A stretch of 64,000 nucleotides of DNA from Psychroflexus halocasei (lineage in GTDB: Bacteria > Bacteroidota > Bacteroidia > Flavobacteriales > Flavobacteriaceae), in contig NZ_FNQF01000001.1 of assembly GCF_900107595.1 (NCBI RefSeq), positions 124,001 to 188,000 of the forward strand, given 5' to 3'. A program made the translations under genes and the position numbers. Shown one piece after another: positions 62,501 through 64,000 of the stretch; position 1 is the first letter of the stretch; each line of letters starts with the position of its first letter. The notes beneath the pieces were generated by a model. It was given only the letters and a program-made list of their open reading frames with translations, searched no databases and was not told where the DNA came from.

Positions 62501-62718
62501 CATAGAGCAGAATTTTTTCTAGGTTCTTAATTATTTTTGCAGTCAATCAAACAACAACACACAACAGCATTAAATCCATTTTTTAAACACGAATATATTT
62601 AGCATTGCCTGATATCAGACTTTCTGCTAATTCACTTACTGCTTTCTTGAATTCTTCTTATATTCATACTTCACCACATCAAAACGAGTGTTTTTTCAAT
62701 TCACCGTAAGATCATAAA

Positions 62719-63075
62719 TCATTTCTGAACAGTTTTTTCTTCACTAAAAGGCTTTAAAGTTAATAACCCTGAACTCCCATCAATCGAGAACTCATATCCA
62801 ATTTGATAATTCTCACTTTCTGAGGATAAATCTGTATTATACAACTCTTCTGTAAATGAACTCATGAGATGCTCTAAATCATGCTCATTCAAATCATAGG
62901 TAGTTTCTAAAAAACCTTTTTCTAAAGCGATGGTTACTGGATAATTATCAATATTTAATTCTTGACTTTCCCTCGTTTCTTCTGATTCAAAATTAGAATC
63001 ATCTTGTAATAGTCTCTCTTGCTCACAGCTGAATGATAAAACAGCTAACACTAACAATAAAATAATTTTTTTCAT
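62719..63075 (-). CDS. Small lipoprotein of unknown function
   Basis: A 118-residue lipoprotein: signal MKKIILLLVLAVLSFSC with the lipobox cysteine at residue 17. The mature part is acidic, with helix- and strand-prone segments LETTYDLNEHDLEHLMSSFT and YQIGYEFSIDGSSGLLTLKP. I recognise no family. It is a single gene on the minus strand, convergent with the DUF2135-like lipoprotein. Confidence 0.7.
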   Translation of the reverse strand: MKKIILLLVLAVLSFSCEQERLLQDDSNFESEETRESQELNIDNYPVTIALEKGFLETTYDLNEHDLEHLMSSFTEELYNTDLSSESENYQIGYEFSIDGSSGLLTLKPFSEEKTVQK

Positions 63076-63247
63076 AATTATATATATATTTTAATTAATA
63101 ATATTCAATAATAACAAACAAATAAAACACCTATTAATATGATAATTAAATTATAGAGGGAATCACAAGATTAGTTTATTGAAATCCTAAAACAAGTTCA
63201 GAATGACATATAAATCTGTATTTATGAGTTAGAGTTTAATATCTGAT

Positions 63248-63482
63248 AATTCGGATTAACTAGCGTTGATCCAGAGTAAAACCACGACTGCAAATAGAAA
63301 TCCAAAACGCTATCGCGTTTCTTTGTCTTTTTTCATTTCACATCAGCTTTTAAGCGAAGCTTACATAAATTCGGATTAACTAATGTTGATCCAGATGAGA
63401 ACCACGACTGCAAATAGAAATCCAACCGCTATCGCGTTTCTTTGTCTTTTTTCATTTCACATCAGCTTTTAAGCGAAGCTTA
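63248..63482 (+). repeat. Tandem intergenic repeat, two copies, period 120 bp
   Basis: Copy one is 63248-63362 and copy two 63368-63482, beginning AATTCGGATTAACTA and ending TTTTAAGCGAAGCTTA in both, with few differences. Each contains the palindromic core CGCTATCGCG and a T-rich tract. Homology of copy one extends further left to 63228 and is shared with 62420. No ORF is conserved. Confidence 0.85.
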
Positions 63483-63503
63483 AGCTTTTGTGAAATGAAA
63501 AAA
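63447..63503 (-). terminator. Perfect 15-bp inverted repeat at the end of repeat copy two
   Basis: TTTTTTCATTTCACA (63447-63461) and TGTGAAATGAAAAAA (63489-63503) are exact complements around a 27-base loop that itself contains AAGCTT palindromes. A long hairpin that may terminate transcription from either side; only copy two of the tandem repeat has both arms. Confidence 0.6.
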
Positions 63504-63530
63504 TCCAACACCTTATATGGTATTGGATTT
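63501..63530 (-). terminator. Terminator of tRNA-Val(GAC)
   Basis: AAATCCAA (63501-63508) and TTGGATTT (63523-63530), extended by ACC/GGT inside, with a T run on the minus strand. It lies 11 bases beyond the tRNA 3' end. Confidence 0.8.
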
Positions 63531-63540
63531 CTGCTTGATG

Positions 63541-63615
63541 TGGGTCATACTGGATTCGAACCAGTGACTTCCACGTTGTCGACGTGACACTCTAAACCAA
63601 CTGAGTTAATGACCC
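63541..63615 (-). tRNA. tRNA-Val(GAC)
   Basis: A 75-nt tRNA on the minus strand. Acceptor stem GGGTCAT (63615-63609) pairs with ATGACCC (63548-63542), discriminator A at 63541. The anticodon loop is TCGACAA with anticodon GAC (valine). D stem ACTC/GAGT and T arm ACTGG TTCGAAT CCAGT are complete. CCA is not encoded. Confidence 0.92.
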
Positions 63616-63625
63616 CTTAAACTAA

Positions 63626-63652
63626 AAAACCCTAACGAATCGCTAGGGTTTT
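63626..63652. terminator. Bidirectional hairpin between the two tRNA-Val genes
   Basis: AAAACCCTA (63626-63634) and TAGGGTTTT (63644-63652) form a 9-bp stem, prolonged by CG/CG after one mismatch, with A and T runs at either side. It separates tandem tRNA genes read in the same direction. Confidence 0.65.
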
Positions 63653-63653
63653 G

Positions 63654-63728
63654 TGGGTGCGAAGGGATTCGAACCCCTGACCTTCTGGGTGTAAACCAGA
63701 TGCTCTGAACCAACTGAGCTACGCACCC
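63654..63728 (-). tRNA. tRNA-Val(TAC)
   Basis: A 75-nt tRNA on the minus strand. Acceptor stem GGGTGCG (63728-63722) pairs with CGCACCC (63661-63655), discriminator A. Anticodon stem TCTGG/CCAGA surrounds loop TTTACAC with anticodon TAC (valine). T arm AGGGG TTCGAAT CCCTT is present. It is upstream of tRNA-Val(GAC) on the same strand. Confidence 0.94.
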
Positions 63729-63792
63729 TTTCGGATTGCGAGTGCAAATATAAGCCTATTTTTAATATGTCAAAATTTTATTTTCATTTTTT

Positions 63793-64000
63793 TTAAATTA
63801 TTTCTGCTACTGTAAATGTGCTTCCGCCAATAAAGATTAAATCTGATGCTGAAGATTTATCCTTCGCAGAATTTAAAGCTTGATTCACAGACAAATAAAC
63901 CTCTCCTTTTAAACCTTGTTCTTCTGCTTTCGTTTTTAAGAAATAGGCATCCATGCCTCTTTCTATTTTTAACTGACAGAAATAATAGTAAGCTTCTTTA
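63793..64000 (-). CDS. folC: Folylpolyglutamate/dihydrofolate synthase FolC, C-terminal end only
   Basis: The minus-strand frame open to the window edge encodes 68 residues of the C-terminus of a FolC-type Mur-ligase-fold enzyme: YYFCQLKIERGMDAYFL, then GLKGEVYLSVNQALNSAKD, ending with DLIFIGGSTFTVAEII and a stop. The GGSTFxVAE ending and the YYFC-x-A/L-x-I-x-R segment are characteristic. The rest of the gene lies beyond base 64000. It is transcribed toward the tRNA genes. Confidence 0.85.
   Translation of the reverse strand, partial: KEAYYYFCQLKIERGMDAYFLKTKAEEQGLKGEVYLSVNQALNSAKDKSSASDLIFIGGSTFTVAEII

Larger units (their letters stand above)
62333..62718. other. Gap between two convergent lipoprotein genes
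   Basis: A 386-base gap. It holds a terminator (62370-62402), a diverged copy of the intergenic repeat (about 62420-62500), and a weak inverted repeat AAAAATTC/GAATTTTT (62491-62498 and 62510-62517). No gene or promoter was recognised in the remainder. Confidence 0.5.
63076..63540. other. Repeat-rich gap between small lipoprotein and tRNA genes
   Basis: A 465-base gap. The left third is AT-rich with no recognised signal. The remainder holds two tandem copies of a 115-base repeat (period 120), a 15-bp perfect inverted repeat and the terminator of the tRNA gene. Confidence 0.6.

Noticed and set aside
63541-63615. tRNA-Asp(GTC) on the plus strand
   Set aside because: The plus strand reads GTC at the loop position, but the T-arm motif TTCGAAT, D arm and acceptor order are only correct on the minus strand, where the anticodon is GAC.

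Overview
The window is low-GC DNA from a member of the Bacteroidota, most likely Flavobacteriaceae. The evidence is a PorT-type type IX secretion gene beside an ExbB/ExbD cluster, a giant secreted protein with a type IX C-terminal sorting domain, DUF5686, DUF4876 and DUF6850-type envelope proteins, the purH-mreBCD-mrdA-rodA order, and Bacteroidota-type promoters (TTTG or TTG, 19-22 bases, then TAnnTTTG). A Psychroflexus-like genome is plausible but not proven from this sequence.

Layout. 1-1040 is the 3' part of rarA. 1064-13858 is one long minus-strand cell-wall and housekeeping run: purH, mreB, mreC, mreD, mrdA (PBP2), rodA, a TPR protein, a Mur ligase (mpl type), radC, a deacetylase-like protein, a YjjG-type nucleotidase and a small secreted protein. 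13929-19577 holds a retropepsin-like protein divergent from tatD and ansA, then tRNA-Ser(GGA), an ExbB/ExbD/ExbD energy-transducing operon and porT. 19565-30353 is a minus-strand run: asnS, an RluA-type synthase, rpoN and a PAP2-like membrane protein, then an MMPL/RND exporter, DUF5686, and pyrH-frr. A candidate small RNA with its own promoter and terminator lies between asnS and the exporter. 30523-33333 carries rplM-rpsI and rpsB-tsf. 34102-37737 is a cysQ-cysC-cysD-cysN sulfate activation operon. 37929-40903 encodes a Ca-type P-ATPase and an SMR transporter.

Accessory part. 40984-51348 is one 3454-residue secreted protein made of repeated fibronectin-like, HYR-like, PPC-like, CARDB-like and SprB-like modules with a type IX sorting tail. 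Parts of it are richer in G+C than the core genes. The block is flanked by a 20-base direct repeat copied from the 3' end of the SMR gene, which suggests an inserted islet. After an MFS transporter, 53088-61202 is an envelope locus: TonB-dependent receptor, DUF4876 lipoprotein, DUF6850-type outer membrane protein and diheme peroxidase. This looks like a metal or cofactor uptake/processing system that has recently decayed. The third gene is split by a 1310-bp IS4-type element with a 9-bp target duplication; removing the element restores the frame exactly. The fourth gene carries an in-frame TAA at codon 33.

The right end has two lipoproteins, an intergenic 120-bp tandem repeat with a diverged third copy, two tRNA-Val genes (TAC and GAC) separated by a hairpin, and the 3' end of folC.
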